Source of the DNA: Atkinsonella hypoxylon
Taxonomy: Eukaryota; Ascomycota; Sordariomycetes; Hypocreales; Clavicipitaceae
Length of the DNA: 64,000 bases
Assembly (NCBI GenBank): GCA_000729835.1
Contig: JFHB01000093.1
Coordinates: 47,759-111,758 of the forward strand
Reading direction: 5' to 3'
Shown here in pieces: positions 1 to 9,815 of this stretch (position 1 is the first letter of the stretch; each line of letters starts with the position of its first letter). The notes below the pieces were generated by a model. That model was given only the letters and a program-made list of their open reading frames with translations, ran no database searches and was not told the DNA's origin. Both the position numbers and the translations under genes were made by a program.

Positions 1-1735
1 GTATACTGCCTCTTTACTTATATATAGCTTATTCTCTTACTAACTAGAAGTATATCTAGAACTTTAGTAGTTATATTGCTAGCGCTAACGCCTTTACTGC
101 TCCTGCTTCTATAGTGCTATTAGTCCCTTACTGCTGCTATATCTATAGTTTCTTTATATAAGAGAACTTAAACAATTTAGAGCTATTTAATAGCAATATT
201 CTTAAGGATATCTATATACTATACTACAATAACCTTTATAAGAAAGGCTTATATAACTATTGTTCTAGCTAAAGAAAAGAATATTAACTATATATATAGA
301 GGCATTAAGGTTGCATTTAAAATCCTAGCCTCTTTACTAAGTATTCTTACTTATAGTATTACTTTACCTAAATATAGAAACTTATTAACTAAGGTTTTAT
401 AGTTAAGTCTATATTAATCCCCCTTTATACTAACTAGCTTTTCTGCTATATAATCTTTATATATAAATTTTTAAATGTATATAACTACTATAACTTTATC
501 CTTAAGGATATACTTACTGCTAATTATATAGAAGAGAAAGTTATACCTTTTTCTTCTTCTTACTATATAATTTAAACTAGTTATTCTTTTATACCTATTT
601 CTTTTCCTTTTACTAACTATAAGAGCACTATAGCCTTTATTATTCTAAAGAATAATAAGTTTAACTCTAATAAATATAAGTATATCTCTATAGAAGTTAA
701 TAATAACTTCTTATTCTCTTTTACACTTACTACTACTACTGCTATTACTATACCTTTATCTTTACCTCTACCTATACCTATATCTTACTATATACTACTA
801 ACCTCTACTGCTGCTGCCTCTTTACTACTGTATAAAGCCTCTTTACTGCTATATTTTGCCCCTTTACCTCTATAGAGTAACCTTAAGGTAATACACTAAA
901 AATATACCTACCTTTAGGTAGAGCTTAAAAGCTTAAACTACTTATAATAGCAGCTACTAGCTATATTCTTAAAGTATATAACTTTAACCTAACTTACTAC
1001 CTCTTTTGCCTTCTCTCTCTCTATTTTCTCTTCTTTAGAGACTATACCTTTACGCTTAAGGCGCTAAGTTATTTAAGATATTATATTCTTACTTATACCT
1101 ATTAGTATAGAACCTTAATCTAAAACGCTAGTTATATTCTTACCTACTCTAGCCTTTACACTATTTACTAGTGCTGTAATTCTAGCTTCTGCTTTTATAC
1201 TACTTTAGAGACGCTATATAGCTTCTTTAGCTTCTATTCTAAGACTGCCTAAAGAGCAATAAAGTGCCTTTTAGGTAACTATACCTCTTTACTATAAGCA
1301 CTAATGCCTTCTTACTACTTACTAAGAAATTTCTTTTATTTTTACTATATTTTCTAATTTTTTTTTTTTTTTTATAATAATTATATAGGCCTCTATAAAA
1401 GAGAGTTTATTTTCCTTTATTTTTAGTTAAGAATTACTAAGTTATTATTAAAGTCTATATAAAATTTTACTATACTTTTACTAAGCCTATTATTAAATTA
1501 AGTATTTTTCTACTATAACTTAAATTAATCTAGTGCCTCTATATTAAAGAAGTTCTTTAGTAGTTTCTATATAGATTAAATAAATTCTACCTACTTAATA
1601 AGCACTTAATAGTGTTTCCTTTAGCTTAAGGCATTTTTAGTAGCTAGAATTTCCTTTACTCTATACTCCTTAAGGAATAGGTTAGTATTTATTGCAGTTA
1701 GCTTAAAACTAGGCCTTAAGTCTACTAATTGCTAA
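1..1735 (-). mobile_element. Chromo-1c, segment 1 (3' part of an old chromovirus copy, entering from the left edge)
   Basis: This is the reverse complement of the 3' part of Chromo-1a: base 1 matches about 8475 of that copy and the segment ends at about 6770. It therefore holds, on the minus strand, the region downstream of pol (1 to about 1430) and the C-terminal end of pol with the chromodomain (about 1530-1680). The 3' LTR of this copy lies outside the window. The segment stops at GCTAA (1731-1735), which recurs at 9816-9820 after the inserted Chromo-1a, and the homology resumes there without loss. A run of about 15 T lies near 1362-1376. All frames are broken by TAA/TAG. This is the oldest Chromo-1 copy, since three other elements have inserted into it. 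Confidence 0.88.
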
Positions 1736-2058
1736 TGTTATAGACTCGAGCCTTAGGCTTGGGTCTTTTAGTAGAGGGAGGACAGCAGGAGAGGGACAGA
1801 GATCTATATAGGTAAAGGGATAGAAGTAAGCTATATTTGTTTAGAGGTTACCTAAACTTTACTAGGCCCTAGAGAGAGAACCTTAGCTATAAAGTATATA
1901 CTAAAAGGGGCTCCTAAGGGGATAGACCTACCTCTAAATATATAGTATAAAGGTATAAAGAGGCTTTTAGTTTCTTCTCTCTTTCTTCTTTTCTCTCTAT
2001 AATTATAGTTCTTATTATAAACGCTAGTTAGCAGTAGCTACTAGGTTAGTTTATTATA
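1736..2058 (+). repeat. Chromo-1a 5' LTR (323 bp)
   Basis: Starts TGTTATAGAC and ends TTATTATA, the RIP form of the TTACA end kept in the 3' LTR. Near its start is a hairpin sequence around CCTTAGG (1743-1765). Positions 1999-2009 read ATAATTATAGT and can pair with the primer site just downstream of the LTR, so transcription probably starts there and U3 would be about 263 bp. The first part keeps G/C-rich motifs such as GACTCGAGCC, while the last part is heavily C-to-T/G-to-A mutated. The 3' LTR shows the reverse. Confidence 0.92.
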
Positions 2059-2059
2059 T

Positions 2060-2070
2060 ACTATAATTAT
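2060..2070 (+). other. Putative self-primer binding site of Chromo-1a
   Basis: ACTATAATTAT starts one base after the LTR and is the exact reverse complement of ATAATTATAGT inside the LTR (1999-2009). In the less mutated 3' LTR the same motif is ATGATTATAGT (9757-9767), whose complement differs from the primer site by one C-to-T change of the RIP type. The geometry is that of Tf1-like self-priming, in which the first 11 nt of the transcript fold back on the primer site. The same pairing is visible in Chromo-1b and 1d. Confidence 0.6.
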
Positions 2071-2097
2071 TCTATAGATAGAACACTAGCAAGAATA

Positions 2098-3330
2098 ATG
2101 TTGTTTAGTTATAGTAATAAAGGCCTAGCTAGTTAGCTTAAGCACTCTTTTAACCTCTATAGAGAGGTAGAGGAAAATATAGTAGAAATTAGCTAAAAAG
2201 CAGTAGAAATTGTAGTGCTTTATAAATTAGTTAAGAGCTAATCTTTATAGATAAAGAAACTATAACGCTTTATAATAAACTATATATAGAAAGAGAAGTA
2301 GCTTTAAGCTACAGTAGGCTAGCAGCTAAAGAAACCTAAATAGAAGCTTCTATCTATAGTAAACCCTTATAATAGAAATAAATAAAGCTTTTAGGCTTAG
2401 TAAATAGGAATTATCTAAAAGCTCTAGGCTAATAGCGCCTTTATAGGTATAATATAGAACTAGTAGTACTATTTATACTAAAGCTTATTACTTAAGGTTT
2501 AGTAAAGAGTAGCTATCTATTATAAGGTAGGTAAAGTAAGGGAATATAATATATAAAGGTTCCTTAATTACTTAGAATTAGTCTTTATAGATTCTTACTA
2601 ATAGAACTAAGCCTTAATTAAGCTTAATTAGCTTTAATAAAGTAACAATAAGTAGTTTATAGAATTCTACATTTATTTTAAGGAGAAAATTACGCTAGTA
2701 GAAAGAGCTAACTAGAATAATAGTATAAAGTTAACTAAGTTATAGATAGTGCTTAATAAAAAAATAAAGGATTATAGTATAAAGAGAGATATTCTCTATT
2801 ATAACTACCTTTAGGCAGTAAAGTGCTATTATAGTATTGCGCTAAACCTTAAGTTATATTATATTAAGGAATAACACTAGCTAAAACGTAGCTCTAGCTC
2901 TAAAGGGCTCTAGAATAGCAACACTAAAATAACTAAGATTAATACTATAGAAACTTAATAAAGATAAAAAGGGAGTATAAAGAAATCTAGAGTAAAATAA
3001 CTAAATAAGAATACTTTATAAGTAAAGTAGGTATTTAAGGCTAAACTTAAAAAACACTACTAAAAGAGGTAATGCCTTTAGTGTAAGTTATTCTAATACT
3101 ATATTTAAGGATGTAAATAGTAACTAGTAAAACGTAAGCTAGAGTTAACTAATATATAAGTAGTAGCAATAGATAATATATAGAAGAAAAACTCTAATAA
3201 GTTAAGAAAAGGCTTACCTTTAGCCTTAAGCTTAATATAAAGATAAAGGTAATATAAATAACGCAATAACCTCTACTTAGTAAGCAGCTAAAAGAAAAAT
3301 ATAGAGAGATAACTAAGAAAATAAATATAT
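2098..3330 (+). pseudogene. gag: Chromo-1a gag, RIP-inactivated
   Basis: One frame runs from ATG (2098) through about 3150 with interruptions only at TAA/TAG, where Gln or Trp codons fit. It would encode the structural capsid protein that packages the element RNA. Near its C-terminus, 3073-3114 shows a C-x2-C-x4-H-x4-C zinc knuckle in which Cys1, Cys4 and Cys14 survive and the His position reads TAC/TAT (Tyr), as expected from CAC/CAT after RIP. Basic Lys/Arg-rich sequence surrounds the knuckle. Pol lies in another frame (-1 relative to gag), so ribosomal frameshifting was probably used. The exact 3' end is not resolved. The same ATG is intact in Chromo-1b (28759-28757) and 1d (40050-40048). 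Confidence 0.82.
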
Positions 3331-3383
3331 TACTGTTCTTTATCTCTATACTCTTTAACTAACTGTTATTCTATAATATATAA

Positions 3384-6300
3384 ATAAATAATAAGTATAA
3401 CTACTTTACTGCAATAAGTAAGAGTTTAGTGTAATACCTTAGCCTAAAGTAGGTTCTATTGCTATATAAGAGAATAGTATAAATAGTAGTAAAGGTTAAA
3501 TAGTAGTTCTATAATAGCTACTAAAGAAGCGCCTTAATTGCTTCTTTAGTTTACTTATAGGCAAATATTAACAGCTAGGTCTTTTTAGTAGTAGCTTATA
3601 TAATCCTAGGCTTAACCTAAGATTATATCTTTAGAAGCCTATAGTTAGCCTATAATAGAATTATCCTTAACGCTGCTAGCTAGAGCCTATTAGTAGGTAA
3701 AGCTAAGGGCCTTATAATTTAAGTAGTAAAAGCTTAAGACGTTAAAGACCTAATAAGACTAATATTAGCAGTAGTTTATAGTGCTTTAATAAAATAGAGT
3801 AAGAGCTAAAAGGTTACTATATATTTTATTGCTATAAGCCTTTAGGAAATTACCTCTATATTATTATTATAAATATCTCTAGAAAGCCTTAATCTACTAA
3901 TGCTACTACTTAAATTAAAGAACTTTTATAATCTTTTTAAAGAAGAGAAAGCCTAAGGCCTTCTGCTATATAAAGAGAGGCTAAATTATTATATTAAGCT
4001 AAAATAGCAGCTAAATAGCTCCTTACTGTTACTACTGTAGGCTCTACTATATAATATACTATAGAACTATTTATTAGAAATTAGAAGATAGAGAATAAAC
4101 TTAATAGATAAAGAATAGATTTAAGCTAGCTTCTTTTTAGCAGTAGTACTTATCCTTTTAGCTAAAAAGCTAAGTAAAGAATAGTAATTCTATATTAATT
4201 ATTAAGCTCTTAATAAGATTATAGAATAGAACTATTACTTACTTCCCTTAATAAAGAAAATACTTAAGTTATTATTAAAGGTATATTAGTTTACTAAACT
4301 AAATATACAGTTAGCCTTCTATAAGATTTAAATAGTAAACAGTAAAGAGTACCTTATAGCGTTTTATACCTAGTTTAGCCTCTTTAAATAGCTAGTTTAC
4401 CCCTTTAGGTTAGTAGAAGCTCTAGCTATATTTTAATAATATATTAATAGTGCACTAAAAGAGGCCTTTAGAGATTATATAACTACTTATTTAAATAACA
4501 TCCTTATTTACACTAAGGGTTCTAGGAAAAACTATATATATAAGGTATAAAGAATCCTAGAAAAGTTATAGTTAGTAGAGCTATACTTAAATCTTAAGAA
4601 ATACTACTTTACTATAACTAAAGTTAAATACCTTAGCTTTATAGTTATAGTAAAAAGGAAGATATACTTAAATCTAAAGAAAATTGTAGCTATTTAGAAG
4701 TAGTAAGCTTTTACTAAATTATAAGGGGTATAAAGCTTCCTTAAATTTATAAACTTTTACTGTAACTTTATATTAGATTTCTTAAATATTATAGAGCCTT
4801 TAGTTAACTTAATAAAAAAAGGAGTTCTATTCTAGTAAATAAAGAAATATAAAAGGTTATTTATAAAGCTTAAGGAGGCCTTTACCTTATACTTAGTCTT
4901 AGCCTAGTAGAACCTTAAGAAGAATATAGTAGTAAAGGCTAATTACTTAAAAGAGGCCCTTAGTAGCTATTTATTCTAATATAATAAAGCTAGTGTACTG
5001 CAGCCTATAGTATACTATTTAGCTAGATTATCTTTAGCTTAATGTAACTATACTATTTATAATAAGGAACTCTTAGCAATAATATCTTACCTTAAAGCCT
5101 AAGCAGTAAAGTTATAGAAAGTAGTATATCCCTTTATAATCCTTATAGACTATAAGAATCTAGAATACTTTATATCTCTATAAAAGATCTTTAAGCATTA
5201 AGCTAAGTAGATAGAGCTTCTCTCTCTCTTTAACTACTACCTATAATACTGCTTAGGGCTATAAGTAGAGTAACTAAATATATTATTATAATAAGAGCAA
5301 GATTAAGATAGAGTAACGCTATAGATAGACTAGGTTCTCTAGCCTCTCTCTATTAGCTGCCTTAGTACTCTCTATAGAGATAAAGAGAAGAAAAAGGTTA
5401 TAGAGAATATTAAGGTAGAAATAGCTAGTAAAATAACACTAAAAAGTTAACTAGCTGTAGCTTTATAGGTGCTAGCTAGAATAATACTGTTTCTAGATAA
5501 ATACTTATAGAGCCTATAGAACTAAGGAGTATAGAAAGACCTAATATACTTAATAAGGTTAAATATAGTCTAGAAGGGGGAAAGAAGGTTTTTATTAAAG
5601 GTAAAAATATAAGAATAGATTATAGACTACACTCTTAATATATAAAGAGCGCTAGTCTTTTAGAGCTGCCTCTAGGTCTTTAAGTATAAGCTATTAACTA
5701 CTATATTAATATATAGAATATATAAGTTACTAATATTAAGCTACTTAGAATAAAATACTATATTCTAGGCATTAATATACAACTATTACTAGAATAGGCT
5801 ATCCTAAGATGTTGCTTAGTATATTTAAAACTGCTACTATTATAGCAGCTAGAAGAGTAAGAGGTTATAGTAAGGCCTTTTACAACCTATTTTAGCGCTA
5901 AATAGATATTAGTTATAAATCTCTATAGATTTTATAATAGATTTACTAGCGCTAAACTAGGCTATACTCTCTTACTTAATAGTTATTATTAATTAACTTT
6001 TAAAGTATATATAGTTAAAGGCAATAACCTCTATAGAGGTAAAGGAATATACTTAGTAGTTTAAGTATTATTAGTAGTAGTTTTATAGGTTCTTAAAATA
6101 AATTATCTCTAACTATAGTTTAGATTAATTAAGTACCTTTAAACTACTCTTTATTACTTTATTAGAATTAAATAATTGCTGTTTATATTCTATTACCTAT
6201 AGATAAATAGTAAAATAGAGAGAGTTAATTAAGAAGTATAAGCAATTCTATAGATTATAGTTGCCTTTTTGCAGTTTAACTAGCCTAAATATCTCTTTAT

Positions 6301-7090
6301 ATATTAGCTAGCTATTAACAATAGAAATTCTTTAGTAACTAATATAAGTTTAAACTAGGTAATATATAAGTATAATATAAACTTTATCTAAAAGCTTATA
6401 GATAAAGAGAAGTTCTAAGTCTTATATAAAGGGTAAGCTTTAGCGTTCCTTAAACAGCTATAAAAGAGTATAAATATTACTTAAGCTATAATTAACTTTA
6501 CTTAATAGAGGTAATAAGAGCAGTTAAATAGAAGCTATAAGCTAGTAGAATAGTATAAAGTAGAGAACTTAGTTTAGCTAACGCTCTATTATATTAAAAT
6601 AAACTACTTAAGTTAGAAGCTTAATTAGGTTATAGTAAAGTATATAGTTATAGATATACTAATATCTTTAACTATAAAGTTAGATATTTTACTAGAAATT
6701 TACTTAGTTTTTTATATTAACCTTATTAAGTAAGTAGCAATAAACCTTTTACCTTTTTAGTAGTTAGTAGACTTAAGGCTTAGTCTTAAGCTAACTATAA
6801 TAAATACTAACTTATCCCTTAAGGAATATAGAGTAAAGGAAATTCTAGCTACTAAAAACGCTTTAGGCTAAAGGAGACACTATTAAGTACTTATTAAGTA
6901 AGTAGAATTTATTTAGCTTATATAGAAACTACTAAAAAACTTTCTTAATATAAAAGCGCTAAATTAATTTAAGTTATAGTAAAAAAACGCTTAATTTAAT
7001 AATAAGCTTAGTAAAAGTATAGTAAAATTTTATATAGACTTTAATAATAACTTAGTTACCTTTAACTAAAAATAAAAGAAAATAAACTTC
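3384..7090 (+). pseudogene. pol: Chromo-1a pol (protease region, RT, RNase H, integrase, chromodomain), RIP-inactivated
   Basis: The frame from about 3384 to 6137 reads as a Ty3/Gypsy polyprotein once TAA/TAG are read as Gln/Trp. The protease region is poorly preserved. RT (about 4100-4700) shows FYINYxALNK, LPLIK and FTKL, with the catalytic YxDD at 4488-4499 reading YLNN (both Asp to Asn). RNase H follows to about 5330. The integrase zinc finger keeps the second half of HHCC as CYYY near 5830-5860, then comes ISIDFI with the first catalytic Asp. At 6138-6140 one T of a run of four is missing relative to copies b, c and d, shifting the frame; the integrase end (NSKIERVNQ) and the chromodomain continue in the new frame. 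The 3' end is approximate. Confidence 0.85.
6824..6970 (+). other. Chromodomain coding segment of Chromo-1a
   Basis: In frame at the pol C-terminus the codons give EYRVKEILATK followed by YxVLIKxVEF and KPLKNFLN-like sequence. This matches the chromodomain pattern E-Y-x-V-E-x-I-L, Y-x-V-K-W and W-E-P-x-x-N-L, with Trp positions now stop codons. Chromoviruses use this domain on integrase to direct insertion to histone-marked heterochromatin. The same segment is present on the minus strand in Chromo-1c (about 1530-1680), 1b (about 15330-15480) and 1d (about 34460-34610). Confidence 0.75.
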
Positions 7091-8734
7091 TCTTTATAAA
7101 GGCCTATATAACTATAAAAAAAAATAAAATAAAATAAAAGAAATTTCTTAGTAAGTAGTAAAAGAGCATTAGTGCTTATAGCGTAAAGGTATAACTACTT
7201 AAAAGGCGCTTTATTACTCTTTAGGTAGTTATAGAATAAAAGCTAAAGGAACTATATAGTGTCCCTAGAGTAGCGTAGAAGTAGGAGCTAGAATAGTAGT
7301 GCTAGCAAAAGATATAAAGGCTAAAGTAGGTAAGAATATAACTAGTGCTCTAGATTAAGGCCTTACTCTAGTAGGTATAGGTAAGAATATAACATCTTAA
7401 ATAGCTTAGCGCTTTAGGTATAAAGGTATAGTTCTAAAAGGAAGAAAGATAAAGAAAAAGGAAGCTAAAAGAGCAGTAAGCTAGGTTAAGGTTATATACT
7501 TTAGGAATATAGATAGTAATTAGCGCTATAAGTAGTTTAAGCTTTTAAGCTTTACCTAAAGGTAAGTATATTTTTAGTGTATTACTTTAAGGTTATTCTA
7601 TAAGGGTAAAGGGATAATATATAGTAGTAAAGAAGCTTTATATAGTAGTAAAGAAGTAGTAGTAGTAGAGGTTAGCAGCATGCAATAGAGTATAGGTATA
7701 GGTAAGAGTAATAATAAAGGTACAGCAATAGCAGTAGTAGTAATAAGTGCAAAAGAGAATAAGAAGTTATTATTAATATCTATAGAGATATATTTATACT
7801 TATTAGAGTTAAACTTATTGTTCTTTAGAACAATAGAGGCTATAGTACTCTTATAGATTGTAGAAGAAGAAGAAGTAAGTATAAAAGAGCTATTAGCTTA
7901 AATTATATAATAAGAAGGAGAAAAGAGTGTAATCTTCTTTTCTATATAATTAGTAGTAAGTATATCCTTAAGAACAGTATTATAGTAATTATATATATTT
8001 AAGAACTTATAGGTAAGAATAGTTTAGTAAGTAAGCTAGCTAGAGTAAAAGAGAATTAATATAAACTTAACTATAAAACCTTAGTTAATAAGTTTCTATA
8101 TTTTAGTAAAGTAATACTATAGGTAAGAATACTTAGTAAAGAGGCTTAAATTCTAAATACAGCCTTTATATCTCTATATATATAGTTAGTATTCTCTCCT
8201 TTAGCTAGAATAATAGTTATATAAGCCTTTTTTATAAAAGTTATTGCAATATAGTATATAAATATCTTTAAGGATATTATTATTAAATAACTCTAAGTTA
8301 TTTAAGTCCCTTTATATAAGAAAACTATAGATATAGCAGCAGTAAAGGACTAATAGTACTATAGAAGTAGAAGTAGTAAAGGCGTTAGCGCTAGCAATAT
8401 AACCGCTAAAGTTCTAGATATACTTTTAGTTAGCAAAAGAATAAGCTATATATAAGCAAAGAGGTAGCGTACTTTAGGCTAATAAAATAACATTTTGCGA
8501 TTTTAATTAGTAAGCTATTAGTAGTTAAATAAATTCTATTTAAATATATTAAAAAGAGGTTCTTTTATATTAAAAGAAGCAGTAGTAGCTATATAGTAAA
8601 GTAAGGAATTTTAGGAAACTATAATAGAATTATTTAGTTATAATATAGAGGTAAAATAAGATATAAAGGAGAAAGGAAAAGATAAAAAAGAGAAAAAAGA
8701 AATTATTTATTTTTATATTAAAAATAGCTAAAGG

Positions 8735-8865
8735 CTAGCTACTAGTTTATTGTACACTAAAGGGATAATAATAATAATAACTATTTACACTCTACTAGCT
8801 ATTAGTTTATTGTGCGCTAAGAGAATAGCACTAATAATAACTATTTGCACTTTATACCCTTAATA
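8735..8865 (+). repeat. Imperfect tandem repeat in the Chromo-1 3' region
   Basis: Two imperfect units of about 60-70 bp share TAGTTTATTGT, CTAA, an AATAATAA stretch and ACTATTTGCACT or ACTATTTACACT. A partial third copy of the end motif (AACTGTTTGCAA) lies at 8900-8917. The array is present in inverse orientation in Chromo-1b (about 13450-13570) and 1d (about 32600-32720). Confidence 0.65.
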
Positions 8866-9025
8866 ACACCCCTTATATATAGATAGGTTGTATATATCTA
8901 ATAACTGTTTGCAATAGTAATAAGAATAAAAGAGAAAGAGTACCTTTTAGTTAATAAAAGGGATTATTATATAATAATTGCTTAAAATATAAGGAGACCT
9001 AAGGATATAGGCAGTTTATACACTA

Positions 9026-9041
9026 GTAATACTAGTATTAC
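9026..9041. repeat. 16-bp perfect palindrome
   Basis: GTAATACTAGTATTAC is identical on both strands. In Chromo-1b the homologous site (about 13272) is no longer a perfect palindrome, so part of the symmetry may be produced by RIP. Confidence 0.6.
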
Positions 9042-9493
9042 AGCTAGCGCCTATATAATAAGCAGATAATTAATAGCTATATATAGAGAGCTATAAGGCA
9101 GAGAGAGGTAGGGAGTTAATAAACCCTAGAAAGGTACAATTAAGCAGGGGGGAGCATAATTAACCTATTATAGCGCAACTAATAGGTTAGTTAGTAGAGT
9201 AATTAACAGCTATTGCTAAGGTACTATAGACAATTAAAGAGAAGGGAGGTAGAGTAAACGTTTGTTTATATATTAGCTCTATAACACTATACTAATAATA
9301 AACAGTACGTTAGTGCAGCAATAGAACAGCTAGAGTAAAGCGCTTAGGGACAAACGTTATACCTCTATTTTTTTATAAGTAGACAATAGAGGAAATATAA
9401 AGAGAGAGTAGATAAAGAGTTAGCTGCTATCTATAGTACTTACTATAGACGTTAAAAGGGAGTATTATAGAGCCTAGAAGAAGAAAGAGAGTA

Positions 9494-9815
9494 TATTATA
9501 GACTTAAGCCTTAGGCTTAAGTCTTTTAGTAAAGAGAGAACAGTAGAAGAGAGATAGAGATCTATATAGGTAAAGGGATAGAAGTAAGCTATATTTATCT
9601 AGAGGTTACCTAGACTTTACTAGGCCCTAGAGAGAGAACCTTAGCTATAAAGTATATACTAAAAGGGGCTCCTAAGGGGATAGACCTACCCCTAAATATA
9701 TAGTATAGGGGTATAGGGAGGCTTCTAGTTCCTTCTCTCTTCCTCCTTTCCTCCCTATGATTATAGTTCTCATTATAGACGCTAGTTAGCAGCAGCCACT
9801 AGGTCAGTCCATTAC
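9494..9815 (+). repeat. Chromo-1a 3' LTR (322 bp)
   Basis: Starts TATTATAGAC (the RIP form of TGTTATAGAC) after the purine-rich tract and ends CAGTCCATTACA, followed by the target duplication GCTAA. Its first half is strongly RIP-mutated and its last 100 bp keep CCTCC runs, ATGATTATAGT and CAGCAGCCACTAGG. A near-perfect hairpin, GACTTAAGCC with a 3-nt loop and the complementary arm, lies at 9501-9523. Confidence 0.92.

Larger units (their letters stand above)
7091..9493 (+). other. Chromo-1a 3' region of unknown function between pol and 3' LTR
   Basis: A 2.4 kb stretch after the chromodomain is shared by copies a, b, c and d, so it is an integral part of the element. From about 7160 to 8480 long stop-poor stretches occur on both strands. 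Reading TAA/TAG as Gln/Trp, the plus strand gives a long, Gln/Arg-rich, Leu/Ile-rich reading, but the complementary frame is also fairly open, so I cannot fix the coding strand. I recognise no domain. From 8480 to 9493 it looks non-coding: it has a two-copy tandem repeat (8735-8865), a 16-bp palindrome (9026-9041) and a purine-rich tract just before the LTR (about 9477-9493), which is the likely polypurine primer. Confidence 0.6.
1736..9815 (+). mobile_element. Chromo-1a, complete RIP-degraded Ty3/Gypsy chromovirus
   Basis: Complete 8,080 bp LTR retrotransposon flanked by the 5-bp duplication GCTAA (1731-1735, 9816-9820). Order: LTR, primer site, gag with a zinc knuckle, pol with protease region, RT, RNase H, integrase and chromodomain, then a long 3' region and the second LTR. 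RT and RNase H before integrase, plus a C-terminal chromodomain, place it among the chromoviruses of Ty3/Gypsy. It inserted in the opposite orientation into Chromo-1c. The outer ends of both LTRs are less mutated than their inner ends. It differs from Chromo-1b, 1c and 1d by a 1-nt deletion in the integrase at about 6138-6140. It is not functional. Confidence 0.93.

Noticed and set aside
8735..8917. CRISPR-like array
   Set aside because: Units are imperfect, contiguous and only two to three in number, without spacers, and recur at the same place in every Chromo-1 copy.
9026..9041. Palindrome as the end of a DNA transposon or MITE
   Set aside because: No flanking duplication or second terminal repeat; it lies at a fixed position inside the Chromo-1 3' region.
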